Notes: generated by a model from the sequence alone, not told the origin. Counted from the stretch's first letter, positions 27,270 to 36,092 are shown. The stretch: DNA of 45,602 nt from Pseudomonadota bacterium (GCA_020160875.1 JAIUPE010000010.1:7896-53497); one strand, 5' to 3'. Numbers and translations: made by a program.

Positions 27270-27422
27270 GCACGAGTTGATCGACGAGGTCCTGGCTCGG
27301 GTTCCGACGCCGTAGAGCTAAAAAAACTGGGTCAGACAAATGCGGACCTTTCTAAGTAATCGGAAAATCACCGAGATCATGGCCCGGGCAATACACTCTC
27401 TCGGCCACGTGGGCGATTGATG

Positions 27423-29363
27423 TCACCCCCAAGCCTTGTTCAGCACCTGTGCCGCCAGCGCCGCCTTGTCTTGAGGCAGAAACCGCCCGTAGTGCTTTGC
27501 AACAACCTCGGGGGTGTCCTGTATGGCGTAGCTGGCCTGCTCGTATGACCCTGTGACTTTCAAGACATGTGTGGCGAGCACGTCGCGCACGCTGTGAGGG
27601 CCATGGGGGAGCAACCCGGCTATGGCGCCTCGTCCGGTGTAGGGGTTGAAGACCCCGAACCTCTGAGTGATCAGGCGCCAAGCATCGTAGAAAGATTTCT
27701 GGTCGTAGGACGCGTCAGCGGTAGAACACTTAGTCGTCTTCACGAAAAATGTTCGCGGGTCCGGGCTGCCCCGTAGGAGCCGGGCCCGATGCCTGCTCAG
27801 GTATTCGTCGATGTAGCGGTACAAATGGGCGAGATCGGGCAATGCAAGCCGAAAGGGCCTATTGCTGAAGAACGAGGAATTCATGTTCTTGAAGGCAACA
27901 GCAGGAATGAAGACTTCCCAGACATCCTCACGCTCGTTCCACCTAAGTTCGCCCCTCTTAAGATCGACAAGCTGTCGTTCCGGCGTCGCGGGCTCGCCGC
28001 GGCGCCGGACAAGCAACTGCCGAAGGTTCTTCTGACGTACACCCAGGTGCAGCCCAAGTCGTATCATAAGGAGCGACCTGACGCTCTCCGCGGCAGCGAT
28101 GGGGTATCTGGCCTCGTCAGGCATCAATCGAAGGATCTCGTCGGCAATCTTCCGATACTCACCAACAGGACTGGCTGCTTCCAGCACCGGAAGAATCGGT
28201 TCGAAGGGATCGCGGTGAACCCGCGCCACGCGCTCGATCTCTCGCTTACGTGCATTCGCAAACTTATGAATGCGATCGCACGCGCCCGGCCAATCGGCCC
28301 GAACGCCTGCTATGTCGTCCGCGCTGAGCAGTCCAGGAATAGGAAGCAGACGATCGGCAAGCAACGGGGACTGCCGCAGCCATCCCGTATTCTCACGAGC
28401 GAGGGCTGCACCCACGCTCAGCATGTCGACTTCCCACTTTGTGAAGAAGCCCCTCCGTGCATGCCGCCACTGTAAGTACCAATCCCAAACCGCAGGAAAT
28501 ATCAGTAGTGCGAACGTAAGGGCGTTGATCCGAACGCCATATCCCTTAACGGCATGGCGCGGAGAGGCTGCCAAGGCACCAAAAAGAAGGCCCAAATGCT
28601 CCGCTTTTTGTGAGGCCGTTTCCTCGCCCCACACACCATTGCGCTCAAAACCAACGCGGGTGAGCGTTGCGGTCTTGAACCGGAGGAGATCCAACATCTC
28701 CGTACTTAGCTGCGGCGGAGCCGGCGCGGCACCAGCTAGAAGTTCGGGATCATCAAATAAATCCTCAGCTTCCCGAAACGCATTTGCGTCATCCATCACG
28801 GGAAACTGAATTCCAAAGCGATGCTTCAAGGATGCGGCTTGGTATTGCCTGTATTCGGTCGCGCCAGAGATGATCACCCTGCGCACCCACTCCAGGATCT
28901 CCCGCTGCTCCGTCTGCGTTCGATCCGCAAAATCATCAGGCAGGTGCCACGCCAGCCGACGTTGTTCCGCTCCGGTTACGCCTTCGATCCTAAAGTGCCG
29001 GGCCGAGCGAGCTGAACAGAGGAGTTTTGCTTTCAGGTATCCATTGCCGAGACGATAGCGGCTTTCGATCTCATTCAGCGCCTTAAAGCTGGTAACTGAA
29101 TGCGGGATTTTCTCTCCCGAGCGCCATGTCCTGATGGTCTTGCAATCGACTCCCACACCAGCCCGCTTAAGTGCGCGATGCAAACAATGAGAATCGTCAC
29201 CATGGCGCCGCATGTGTAAGTCGAGCGCCTCGTGGAAGGTAGTTGGCTCGTCCCAGACATCGAAGGAGGGGAATGGTAACTGGACCGTCGCAGATGATCT
29301 GCTTCTCTTACGCCCCGCGTGCTCCGTCTCAAACTTAAACGCGAGCTGTGACTTCTGATCCAC
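27423..29363 (-). CDS. Large atypical tyrosine recombinase/integrase
   Basis: A 646-aa protein from GTG 29363, with GAGGT eight or so bases upstream. The C-terminal third has a tyrosine-recombinase pattern: a first catalytic Arg in LHLGVRQKNLRQL, the box II HSVRDVLATH (H-x-x-R), and a candidate nucleophile Tyr in VAKHYGRF near the end. The first 400 residues, with an HTH-like stretch around VGVDCKTIRTWRSGEKIP, are much longer than in phage integrases and I do not recognise them. Such large recombinases occur in transposon-like or multi-recombinase elements. It lies downstream of an Xre regulator on the same strand with palindromes between. It is unrelated in sequence to the P4-type integrase at the tRNA, so the island holds two recombinases. 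Confidence 0.8.
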   Translation of the reverse strand: MDQKSQLAFKFETEHAGRKRSRSSATVQLPFPSFDVWDEPTTFHEALDLHMRRHGDDSHCLHRALKRAGVGVDCKTIRTWRSGEKIPHSVTSFKALNEIESRYRLGNGYLKAKLLCSARSARHFRIEGVTGAEQRRLAWHLPDDFADRTQTEQREILEWVRRVIISGATEYRQYQAASLKHRFGIQFPVMDDANAFREAEDLFDDPELLAGAAPAPPQLSTEMLDLLRFKTATLTRVGFERNGVWGEETASQKAEHLGLLFGALAASPRHAVKGYGVRINALTFALLIFPAVWDWYLQWRHARRGFFTKWEVDMLSVGAALARENTGWLRQSPLLADRLLPIPGLLSADDIAGVRADWPGACDRIHKFANARKREIERVARVHRDPFEPILPVLEAASPVGEYRKIADEILRLMPDEARYPIAAAESVRSLLMIRLGLHLGVRQKNLRQLLVRRRGEPATPERQLVDLKRGELRWNEREDVWEVFIPAVAFKNMNSSFFSNRPFRLALPDLAHLYRYIDEYLSRHRARLLRGSPDPRTFFVKTTKCSTADASYDQKSFYDAWRLITQRFGVFNPYTGRGAIAGLLPHGPHSVRDVLATHVLKVTGSYEQASYAIQDTPEVVAKHYGRFLPQDKAALAAQVLNKAWG

Positions 29364-29534
29364 GATTTTACCTCAAAAACAAAAGCAAAGATTACCGCCC
29401 GGAACTGTTCCTAACTATGAGCGGGACCTGATAGGCACCTTGCGCCAATCGCAATGGGACTCTATCCGCTAAAAAGCACTAGCACCGCCGAATCGCAGTG
29501 CCTGCGCCGTACTTTCGGGCGTTGACCGAGCGTA

Positions 29535-29557
29535 GGGTTCGTGGATGAACCGGTTCA
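29535..29557. promoter_or_regulatory. Operator-like cluster of GGTTC/GAACC half-sites
   Basis: TGAACCGGTTCA at 29546-29557 is a perfect 12-bp palindrome. A further GGTTC at 29536-29540 pairs with GAACC at 29547-29551 across a 6-bp gap, giving three half-sites. It lies between the Xre gene's stop and the start of the large recombinase, about 180 bp before that start. It could bind the Xre protein or be a recombinase site. Confidence 0.45.
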
Positions 29558-29594
29558 AAAGACCGCACAGGGGGTGGCGGCCGCGACGGTTTTA

Positions 29595-29843
29595 TTAAGC
29601 CGTCTCCTTGGCCTTTTCCAGCCGTCGTATCGCACGACTGGGATCTACTCCCAGAGCCACAGCTAGGTCTAGAAACTCGATTATATCGAGACGCCGTTCG
29701 CCTTTCTCAACTTTAGCCACAAACGATTGGGGCTTCGACAAGCGCTTGGCAAGCTCTTGCTGAGTAAGACCGGCCTCTTTGCGAGCAGAAATTAAGAACT
29801 TCAAGAGTCGAGAATGCCGCGCCGAACGCAACGTTTTGGCCAT
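29595..29843 (-). CDS. Xre-family HTH transcriptional regulator
   Basis: An 82-aa one-domain regulator. The helix-turn-helix is plain: LTQQELAKRLSKPQSFVAKVEKGER at roughly residues 26-50 (given as parts LTQQELAKRLS and SFVAKVEKGER), followed by IIEFLDLAVALGVDP. Single-domain Xre proteins bind palindromic operators and often repress mobile-element genes. ATG 29843 has GGCGGT a few bases before it. It lies upstream of the large recombinase on the same strand, with operator-like palindromes on both sides, so it probably controls itself and that gene. Confidence 0.9.
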   Translation of the reverse strand: MAKTLRSARHSRLLKFLISARKEAGLTQQELAKRLSKPQSFVAKVEKGERRLDIIEFLDLAVALGVDPSRAIRRLEKAKETA

Positions 29844-29897
29844 ATGGACCGCCGTCCAGTTGAGAACGGCCCAAAGACTTAATCCCAGTTCCGGATA

Positions 29898-29912
29898 ATC
29901 CCATTTCGGGAT
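29898..29912. promoter_or_regulatory. Inverted repeat upstream of the Xre gene
   Basis: ATCCC at 29898-29902 and GGGAT at 29908-29912 flank five bases, 55-70 bp before the Xre start. A third ATCCC is at 29882-29886. This is a plausible autoregulatory operator. Confidence 0.4.
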
Positions 29913-30037
29913 ATCGTCAGAGACGAGAGATGGACTTAGGCTACTGTTTTATTTTGATTGCGCCGGCGGCAGATCGTCGCCCAGGCCCTGCGGATTAACC
30001 TTGGCAGGCCTCCGTACGGGTGCCTGGAGCGACAACT

Positions 30038-30325
30038 ATGTTGAGCAACCCTATAGCGCTAGCCGGCATCCTCTGGATAACGCTAGTAATTCTAACGTGG
30101 CGCTGGCTCGGTCGAGTGGGTCATGAAAGATTTGTTCGCGCCCAACAGCGCATAGGCGACCCAGGTAACGATCCTCCTCAAGCGCCTTTACTGTTGCGGA
30201 TAGTAGAGCTGATTGGAATCACCTTCGTATTGGGCTCAATTCTCATATGGGCTTGGATCGGGATTACAGGGCCAGGACTTGAGGACGGATCGTGGAACTG
30301 CGGCCCGAGAGGTATCTATTGCTAG
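30038..30325 (+). CDS. Small two-helix membrane protein, unknown
   Basis: A 95-aa protein with two hydrophobic stretches: IALAGILWITLVILTW near the N-terminus and IVELIGITFVLGSILIWAWI near residues 58-77, joined by a basic, polar loop (RVGHERFVRAQQR). That predicts two membrane helices. ATG 30038 has GGAG at a good distance; GTG 30020 in frame is the alternative start. I do not recognise the family. Small membrane proteins in islands can be toxins or exclusion factors, but nothing here shows that. Confidence 0.6.
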   Translation: MLSNPIALAGILWITLVILTWRWLGRVGHERFVRAQQRIGDPGNDPPQAPLLLRIVELIGITFVLGSILIWAWIGITGPGLEDGSWNCGPRGIYC

Positions 30326-30367
30326 TTAAGCGATTCCCTTTCTGCCGGCAGATGAGAGAGACGTTAA

Positions 30368-30565
30368 ATGAGCCAGAAACCGGTCATCGCACCAGGATTG
30401 GCCCGTTCAGCTCTGCGACTGCAGCAGGGGCTGGCGGCAGCAGGTGACGAGCATGTTTCTCACGCCATTCGGCACCAAGGATGGAAGCTCGCGTTGGCTG
30501 CCTACCGAACTCTAAAGGTGACTGAAAAGATCCGGCAAAAAGTGGCGCGGAGCAGAGGGCCTTAG
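30368..30565 (+). CDS. Possible small protein, unknown
   Basis: A 65-aa frame from ATG 30368 with GAGAGA about six bases upstream. The sequence is helical and basic, with no recognised motif. It follows the small membrane protein by 42 bp on the same strand. It may be a real small gene or a chance frame. Confidence 0.35.
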   Translation: MSQKPVIAPGLARSALRLQQGLAAAGDEHVSHAIRHQGWKLALAAYRTLKVTEKIRQKVARSRGP

Positions 30566-30591
30566 ATAGGGCCCAGCGCACGAGCGCCCTA

Positions 30592-30861
30592 CTAGTCGCT
30601 GGTCAACTCTGCGACCACTTGCCTCACGCTTCGTAGAAGCTGGCTAATCGCCCGCGCTTGCTCTTGGAATGCGCGAGACTTGCGACCATGGCGCCACGCA
30701 CCGTTTTCCGGACCGAAAGGCGCACCGGGGTTTGTACCGCCGTGCATCCGACAACGGCCGTTAGCCATTGCTGCCTGCTTGCACCGGCCGCCAAGTCGCG
30801 TCTTGGCGCCACAACGCCGAGCCTCAGCTAATGACCGAGGCATGGGATTGGCGGCACACAT
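30592..30861 (-). CDS. Small phage-type protein with CRMHGG motif
   Basis: An 89-aa basic protein with Cys pairs CGAKTRLGGRC and CRMHGGTNPGAP, then NGAWRHGRKSRA. This HGG-type arrangement (C...C...C-R-M-H-G-G) is common in small phage and prophage proteins of unknown role and may bind zinc. ATG 30861 shares one base with the previous gene's stop (TGATG); GTG 30864 is an alternative. It is the last gene of the minus-strand replication module. Confidence 0.7.
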   Translation of the reverse strand: MCAANPMPRSLAEARRCGAKTRLGGRCKQAAMANGRCRMHGGTNPGAPFGPENGAWRHGRKSRAFQEQARAISQLLRSVRQVVAELTSD

Positions 30862-31364
30862 CACGACTCACCCCCCGTCTTGCCGGCAACAGCCCCTACG
30901 ATCGCCTGTCCACCACTCTGCACCGTGACGTGCTTCACGACGACACTTTGCTTCGAAGCGCGCTTACCTTTAAGGGACTGCCACGTCTGCGTGAGTTCGT
31001 TTGCCGTACGCAGCAACCGAATCGCCCGGTTAAGGGTGATGTTGATGCCGTCCGTGTCGTTATCCGGGTGGGTCGCGAGGGCGAGCTGATACATCCCACA
31101 GCTATGCAAGGCGATCATTTGGGTCGCGATCATGCATTCCAGTGCGTTCCGCGGCTGCAGTTCATGGATCAAGCCGCGCACGAGCGAGACGTCAATATCC
31201 GGTCCCATCGCGGCGAGCAGTTGGCGGGGCAACCACGTTGCGATCTGCTCGTCATCGACCCCACAAATCGCTTTGAGCTCAGCGGCGATTCGTGCCCGCG
31301 CATCGTCCATCGCAACGACGTTGCCGGCGGTAGGCTTACGCATTTTGGAGATAGCCTTGCTCAT
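30861..31364 (-). CDS. Phage-associated protein of unknown function
   Basis: A 167-aa, mainly helical protein. Near the C-terminus it has VVVKHVTVQSGGQAIVG, a segment I associate with small conserved phage/prophage proteins without known function. It begins with an ATGA overlap with the DUF1376 gene stop (31361-31364) and ends one base into the next gene, so it is part of a coupled run. Confidence 0.65.
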   Translation of the reverse strand: MSKAISKMRKPTAGNVVAMDDARARIAAELKAICGVDDEQIATWLPRQLLAAMGPDIDVSLVRGLIHELQPRNALECMIATQMIALHSCGMYQLALATHPDNDTDGINITLNRAIRLLRTANELTQTWQSLKGKRASKQSVVVKHVTVQSGGQAIVGAVAGKTGGES

Positions 31365-32047
31365 ATTGCGTTCCTCGTTAGCTCCTGTTGTCGCAGTTCA
31401 AGCGCTTGGTCGCGGGTCATCCGCGTTTGCGGGCAGTCTCTGGGAGCCCAGACCTCATCAAAGTTTCCGTGGCGGTCGATCGAAAGCTTTGCGCCGCTCG
31501 GTACGGCGACAATCACCGTCTCCGGATCGACCGTCGTCCGAGGTCGGGAGGTCGGGGCGCTAGCGACCCCGACCGGTCCGGCCGACGACACAAATGGGGC
31601 TTGGTTCTCATACACACCCTTTGTGGGTGTGGTTGTTTGGGGGGTGTCGTCAGGGTTTGTCGGAGCATTGCTGGCGGCGCGCTGATGCTGTGTTGACGGT
31701 GACCGTGCTAAGCGCATGCGTCTACTTGCTGATTTGCGGCCAGCCTCAACGCGCTTTTTGTAAATTTTCTCCGCCCTCTGGCTCTCGGCGGCCGCTCGCT
31801 TCTGAACCCACCCATCCTTGGTCAGCGTCCAAAAGGCGAGCACGACTGTGCTGTTTCTTGCCCAATCATCAAGCGTCATGCGAGCCACTTGGGCCAACAC
31901 TGCCGCTTCGTCCGGGATCGGCTTTCGCGTGCGAACGAAATGGAAGAGCAGGAGTAAGTAAGCACCGTGCTGAACCGTGGTCAGGTGGCTCGTGTCTGCA
32001 AGATAGTCCCCGACATAAAACGGTATCCAATGGTCGTGCGCAGCCAT
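31361..32047 (-). CDS. DUF1376 (YdaU-like) phage replication-associated protein
   Basis: A 228-aa protein. The first 90 residues carry the DUF1376 signature: WIPFYVGDYLADTSHL, TTVQHGAYLLLLFHFV and WVQKRAAAE. The rest is low-complexity Ser/Thr/Pro and a charged tail. DUF1376/YdaU proteins are found in prophage replication modules. ATG 32047 overlaps the helicase stop (TGATG) with GGGAGAA upstream, which decides the start over the in-frame TTG at 32062. Confidence 0.85.
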   Translation of the reverse strand: MAAHDHWIPFYVGDYLADTSHLTTVQHGAYLLLLFHFVRTRKPIPDEAAVLAQVARMTLDDWARNSTVVLAFWTLTKDGWVQKRAAAESQRAEKIYKKRVEAGRKSASRRMRLARSPSTQHQRAASNAPTNPDDTPQTTTPTKGVYENQAPFVSSAGPVGVASAPTSRPRTTVDPETVIVAVPSGAKLSIDRHGNFDEVWAPRDCPQTRMTRDQALELRQQELTRNAI

Positions 32048-33009
32048 CACTCGTTCTCCCAACGACGCGGGCCTTCTGCTATCGCGGCTAAATCCGACTG
32101 TAGTACGAAGCGACCACCCTCGAAGGCGATGGGAATGGCTTCTCCCAACGCTCCATAGTTCGATTTCATGGGTTCGAGCACCAGTGGACCTTTCTCATCA
32201 GGATCCCCGCTGGGATGCTTCTTTCGGTGGAGATACAAGCGCGAGCGAACGGCGTTGTGCCAAGCCGTTGAACCGGCGTCGCCGGCTCCGCTGGTCATGC
32301 CTGCGCGCGACGGGTGGGCGACAAGGACCACAGCGCAGTTGAGCTTCTTCGCTAAACGCTTCAAACCGCCGATAAATTCGTTGACCTGGCTGCGGATGTT
32401 TTCGTTGCCACCGAAGAAGTTATAGAGGCTGTCGAGAATCAGCAGTTGCGCGCCTAGGGTCTGAACCGTCGACCAGGTTCGTTCGTAGAACTCGGTGAAG
32501 CGCCCGGTTACATCTTGGCCCATGGCTTCGTACATGATGCTCGAAACGTCACCGTCGCGGTCAAGCATAGTGAGGCCGTCGAGATCTCGCATATCGCGGC
32601 CGGACGGCTTTAAGAGTCCATCGCTGCGGCGCGTAATTTCATCCTTATCGTCTTCGGCGTGAATCATTAATGCGCGCACTTGCCGCACTTCATACCCGAG
32701 CCACGTCGAATGAGTGACGGCCGCAGCCGCGAGTTGAGCAGCCAGGAGCGATTTGCCTTCGCCGCCGTTCCCGGTGAGCATCGTCACAGAAGCCATGGGA
32801 ATTAGACCCGGGATGATCCAAAGGCGCGCGGGAATATTTCCGTCCCAAGCGGATGGTTCCCAAAGACCGTCATTGGGTGTGAACGCGCGCGGCCCGATGC
32901 GGGCCAACACTTCCTGCTGCCGGCGCCGAGCGCCTCGCACACGAGATGCGCGTTCCTTGGCATCTAACGACATGAATTCGTGGCCAGCGGGAAGATCTTG
33001 ATTGCTCAC
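32047..33009 (-). CDS. RepA-like RecA-fold replicative helicase/ATPase
   Basis: A 320-aa ATPase. Walker A GNGGEGKSLLAAQLA is near residues 79-93, a HAEDDKDEI segment near 116, Walker B LLILDSLYNFFGG near 190, and VVLVAHPSRAG near 225. These are features of the AAA_25/RSF1010 RepA-like hexameric helicases used by plasmids and phages to start replication. Upstream and downstream genes overlap it by 4 and 1 bp. Together with the next gene it probably forms the element's replication initiation set. Confidence 0.85.
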   Translation of the reverse strand: MSNQDLPAGHEFMSLDAKERASRVRGARRRQQEVLARIGPRAFTPNDGLWEPSAWDGNIPARLWIIPGLIPMASVTMLTGNGGEGKSLLAAQLAAAAVTHSTWLGYEVRQVRALMIHAEDDKDEITRRSDGLLKPSGRDMRDLDGLTMLDRDGDVSSIMYEAMGQDVTGRFTEFYERTWSTVQTLGAQLLILDSLYNFFGGNENIRSQVNEFIGGLKRLAKKLNCAVVLVAHPSRAGMTSGAGDAGSTAWHNAVRSRLYLHRKKHPSGDPDEKGPLVLEPMKSNYGALGEAIPIAFEGGRFVLQSDLAAIAEGPRRWENE

Positions 33010-33581
33010 GTTGGCACCTGAATTTCAGGAATTGCAAAGGGCCGCTGGAGTGTGGCCCGCAGACGTCGGCCGAATTCAACACTCGTACAGCGGAGCGCTG
33101 GAATTCCCGCCAGATGGAAGGGCCAAAACTGCTCATGGTTGATGACTACGACGCCGCGACGGCGCGCCCGTAGCCAGTCCAAGGGACTTTCAAGCACGGT
33201 AAGCGGTTGCGCGAAATAGGCGGCGCGCTCGAGTTCATCAACACCAAGCACCGCAGCCAAGCCTTCGTGACTGAAAAAGGTGAGCGGAGTTTCCAGACGA
33301 AAGGCGACGAGATCGATCAACTCTTGGGCTCGCATCACCGGTAAAATGATCGCGCGATGCCCGCTTTGGTCCTCAACCCACCGTCCACGCCGAATCTGTG
33401 CATTGATCGCACCGACATCGCGTAATTCGTCTGCTGGCACGCCGGCTCGGTAAAGACGCCACAAGTCGTCCCAAGGACCGATGGGATCAGGGCATGCTCG
33501 AGACCATATGCTCTCAAGGTTTGCGTCTGCGAACGCGGGGTCGAACCGAGCTGTCATGTAGAAGTTCCGAGCGCGCGGCAT
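33006..33581 (-). CDS. Conserved element protein upstream of helicase, unknown
   Basis: A 191-aa protein that I do not recognise. It contains GHRAIILPVMRAQELIDLVAF and VVVINHEQFWPFHLAG-type hydrophobic strands between polar stretches. A position immediately before a RepA-like helicase, with an ATGA overlap (33006-33009), is where primase-like or primase-accessory proteins sit in such elements, so a replication role is possible. No Toprim or primase motif is clear. Confidence 0.65.
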   Translation of the reverse strand: MPRARNFYMTARFDPAFADANLESIWSRACPDPIGPWDDLWRLYRAGVPADELRDVGAINAQIRRGRWVEDQSGHRAIILPVMRAQELIDLVAFRLETPLTFFSHEGLAAVLGVDELERAAYFAQPLTVLESPLDWLRARRRGVVVINHEQFWPFHLAGIPALRCTSVEFGRRLRATLQRPFAIPEIQVPT

Positions 33582-33712
33582 GTTGAGTCGCTGCGGGAGC
33601 TTTGTTCAATGATGCCGGCGACTAATTCACCAATCGGCCGAAACGGTGGTGGCGCGCCTGTATTGGTGCCGATAGTGCGCATTTGCGGTGGAAATCGAAC
33701 GACGTCGCCCAT
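33554..33712 (-). CDS. Small element protein, unknown
   Basis: A 52-aa frame from ATG 33712 that overlaps the next gene by 28 bp. The sequence begins MGDVVRFPPQMRTIG and is Pro-rich, without a known motif. The frame is open to a TTG at 33751. It lies between the excisionase-like gene and the unknown replication gene, in the same run and strand. Confidence 0.5.
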   Translation of the reverse strand: MGDVVRFPPQMRTIGTNTGAPPPFRPIGELVAGIIEQSSRSDSTCRALGTST

Positions 33713-33720
33713 GACACGAC

Positions 33721-33924
33721 CTAGGCCGCAGTCCGGGATGAAGATTGACAAAGCCTCTTTAGAGATGCGTAGACCAGCAACCGCCGGCCATCGACCTTGA
33801 AGCTATCGATTACACGGGCAGCGACCAGTTCGTTCATCTTCGTGGCGCCCAAGCCCGTGATCCGGCAGCCGGTCTTTATGGTGACGTACAGGGGTTCGAG
33901 AGCGTTTTCGCGTGTGGTAGCCAT
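33721..33924 (-). CDS. AlpA-like excisionase / HTH DNA-binding protein
   Basis: A 67-aa protein of the small MerR-like HTH type: YVTIKTGCRITGLGATKMNEL forms the HTH (written in part: GCRITGLGATKMNELV), then IDSFKVDGRRLLVYASLKRL, the usual beta wing and helix. P4 AlpA and similar proteins bind att DNA, promote excision and activate integrase. It is the first of the replication genes and lies about 2 kb from the integrase, consistent with that task. Confidence 0.8.
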   Translation of the reverse strand: MATTRENALEPLYVTIKTGCRITGLGATKMNELVAARVIDSFKVDGRRLLVYASLKRLCQSSSRTAA

Positions 33925-34020
33925 GGAAGTCTCCCCAGTTTGATTCGACCATCAGCGGTCGGGTGCGGGAGACATCGTTATCGGGCGAGCACTAGGCTGG
34001 GAATTCAGCCACCGCAGCGG

Positions 34021-34569
34021 CTACAAGCGTTTTTTCTTGTAATACAAAGACATATGCCGCTCGATCGTTGACGGATGGAAACCCTCACACAAGTTTAGTG
34101 GTGTGGCCGCCAAAAGCGCGAACTTAACAAACGCTCCATCGCGATACGTCATAGGTTCTGAGTTTGTCAAAGCTCGCCACGTATCAATCAGATCGAAAAC
34201 ATAGAGGCGAATCCGTGCATCCTCCGTACGCTCCTTGGAGAGTCCTTTTGCCCCAATCTCCTGCTTTGCCTCCTCCACATCGGCCGTCGAGATTCCAAGC
34301 CGTCCGTCGGTTCGAGAATCCCATCTCATAGCCATTTCGACGCTGATCGGACGTCCATAATCATCTTGGAGGCCAAGAGGCTTGCGTTCTCGAAAAGCTT
34401 CGATGGCCGCCGTGAGCGAGGTCTCCAACCTAACGACCTCTTCGACGGAGGCGGCTATGCCGCCTAACGCGGCTAACTTGCGCAGGTTTTCCAATGAGTA
34501 ATACTTTTCCGGACGTGGCGCTGGAGATCGAGAACCGTCTGCCGACGGCGGTGGTCTATACCAAGGCAT
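34021..34569 (-). CDS. Hypothetical protein next to integrase
   Basis: A 182-aa protein without a recognised family. It is mostly helical and charged (VEEVVRLETSLTAAIEAF; VEEAKQEIGAKGLSKE) and ends with a basic YYKKKRL. The first 22 residues are Pro/Ser-rich and may lie upstream of the true start. It is on the same strand as the integrase, 90 bp downstream of it. Confidence 0.6.
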   Translation of the reverse strand: MPWYRPPPSADGSRSPAPRPEKYYSLENLRKLAALGGIAASVEEVVRLETSLTAAIEAFRERKPLGLQDDYGRPISVEMAMRWDSRTDGRLGISTADVEEAKQEIGAKGLSKERTEDARIRLYVFDLIDTWRALTNSEPMTYRDGAFVKFALLAATPLNLCEGFHPSTIERHMSLYYKKKRL

Positions 34570-34658
34570 ATTGCCTCCGATGGCGTTCCGCAGAGTGTGG
34601 GCGCGGCAACCGGAGCGAAAAACTGACGTTCGGGTCAGCCAGCCGCGCCGATCGCAAT

Positions 34659-35918
34659 TTACTCGGCCGCTGCGAGCGACGCACCAATCGAGATGACCTT
34701 CGCGCCGCGCGCCATCGGCTTCGACATACAGTAGCCCGCCCAGGCTTGCATGAGCTTTCGCCGCTTCTCGAAGAGGTCGCCGCGATCATAAGCCTGCTCA
34801 GTCTCATCACCAACAACATGAGCCAAAGCCTTTTCGAGCAAGTCGCGTGGGAACCGAGTTTGCTCCGCCGCCCAGGTGCGGAACGTCGAACGGAAGCCGT
34901 GCGTCGTCGCGTTCGTGACGCCCATTCGGACCAGCAGCACGCGAAGAGCCCCATCAGAAATGTGCTTCCCCCTTTTCTGGCCTTGGAACAGAAATGGGTT
35001 CTCAGCATCGCGCGGCAAAATCTCGAGCAGTTGGATCGCGCGCGCCGGCAACGGCACACGGTGCGGACGTTTGCGGCCCTTGCGTCCTTTCATCCTGACT
35101 TTCGGAATCGTCCAGGACGATTCTACCGGATCAATCTCACCAGGCAGCGCCTTGAGCGTTTCGTTCGCTCGTGTTGCCGTCAAAATGATCCACTCGAGCG
35201 CGCGAGCCGCGACGTTTTGCTCGGCGCGGAGCTTTTCCATGAACGCGGGGAGATCTTGATACGGAAGCGCCGGATGGTTCTCGACCTCGCTGATGTCGTC
35301 GAGAGACGGCATGAGGTCTTTTAGATTGCCGCGCCAGCGGGCGGGGTTGTCGCCCTTGCGGTATCCGATCGACTGGCAGTAGTCGAGTATCAACTCGATA
35401 CGTCCCCTAAGACGTGAGGCAGTTTCGGGTTTTGTCGTCCAGATCGGGTCGAGAACCTTTTTCACGGCCGCCGTGTCGATCGCCTGGACTGACAGCTCGC
35501 CGAGGATGGGATCGGCATACGTCCGCAGCGTTTGAATCCACTGCTTCCGGTGCTTCTCATTTCCCCATTGCGGCGCTTTCGCCGCCATGTACTCGAGCGC
35601 GGCAGTGGTGAACGTGACCGCTTTCAGGTTCGCGGACTTCGCCTCGTGGAGTTCCTGTTTCCTGATCTCGATCGGATCTTGCCCAGTCTGCCGGAGGCGC
35701 TTGTAGCGATCGCGGTCCTCGCGCGCGGCCTCGAGGCTGGTCGCAGGATATGCCCCGAGTCCCATCGCTCGCGCCTTGCCGTCGATCATAAACCGGTAAA
35801 GCCAGGACTTGGCGGCCGCGCCACGAACCTGCAGGTACAGTCCGTCACCATCAGGGTGCAGACCCAGACCGGCTTTCCGCGCCTTGAGATCAGTCAGTCG
35901 ATTGATAATTTTCGCCAT
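34659..35918 (-). CDS. P4-type tyrosine integrase
   Basis: A 419-aa integrase of the P4/IntS group. The N-terminal DUF4102-like arm-binding domain has GLGLHPDGDGLYLQV and GLGAYPATSLEAARE. The catalytic domain has the first Arg in TATRANETLKAL, box II THGFRSTFRTWA (H-x-x-R), and the nucleophile Tyr in DETEQAYDRGD. The start is ATG 35918 (MAKIINRLT), the family-typical beginning; the frame stays open to 36008. The gene starts 174 bp from the 3' end of tRNA-Ser and reads away from it, so it integrates the element at that tRNA. The other end is outside the window. Confidence 0.93.
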   Translation of the reverse strand: MAKIINRLTDLKARKAGLGLHPDGDGLYLQVRGAAAKSWLYRFMIDGKARAMGLGAYPATSLEAAREDRDRYKRLRQTGQDPIEIRKQELHEAKSANLKAVTFTTAALEYMAAKAPQWGNEKHRKQWIQTLRTYADPILGELSVQAIDTAAVKKVLDPIWTTKPETASRLRGRIELILDYCQSIGYRKGDNPARWRGNLKDLMPSLDDISEVENHPALPYQDLPAFMEKLRAEQNVAARALEWIILTATRANETLKALPGEIDPVESSWTIPKVRMKGRKGRKRPHRVPLPARAIQLLEILPRDAENPFLFQGQKRGKHISDGALRVLLVRMGVTNATTHGFRSTFRTWAAEQTRFPRDLLEKALAHVVGDETEQAYDRGDLFEKRRKLMQAWAGYCMSKPMARGAKVISIGASLAAAE

Positions 35919-36092
35919 GCCAAAAAGTCTCCGCCGAAGCTCACAAATTGGCCCACAAACGCTTCGTCGCAACCAGCGAGGCTGGGCGAACAGCGATGAA
36001 GAAGCCAACGTCGCTTCACACGAACTTTGGCTTGATCCACCGGCATTTTCTATGGGTCGCCCGACAAGGGCGAAGAACTGCGACGAAGGATA
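35919..36092. other. Probable attachment-site region between integrase and tRNA-Ser
   Basis: This is the gap between the integrase start and the tRNA 3' end. P4-type integrases recombine at the 3' part of the tRNA gene, so the crossover core should be at or just left of 36093 to about 36130. A matching copy of the tRNA 3' end elsewhere in the window was not seen, so the exact core cannot be set. Confidence 0.5.

Noticed and set aside
27270-30000. Second copy of the tRNA-Ser 3' end as an internal att site
   Set aside because: No stretch matching GGAGAGGGTGAGATTCGAAC was seen in the intergenic regions read.
34494-35324. Plus-strand 276-aa frame
   Set aside because: Antisense to the integrase catalytic domain.
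1-36092. drmC, drmE, CRISPR arrays, cas genes, rRNA
   Set aside because: I looked for a PLD HxKxxxxD protein near drmB, a drmE-like gene and regular spaced repeats; none was found.
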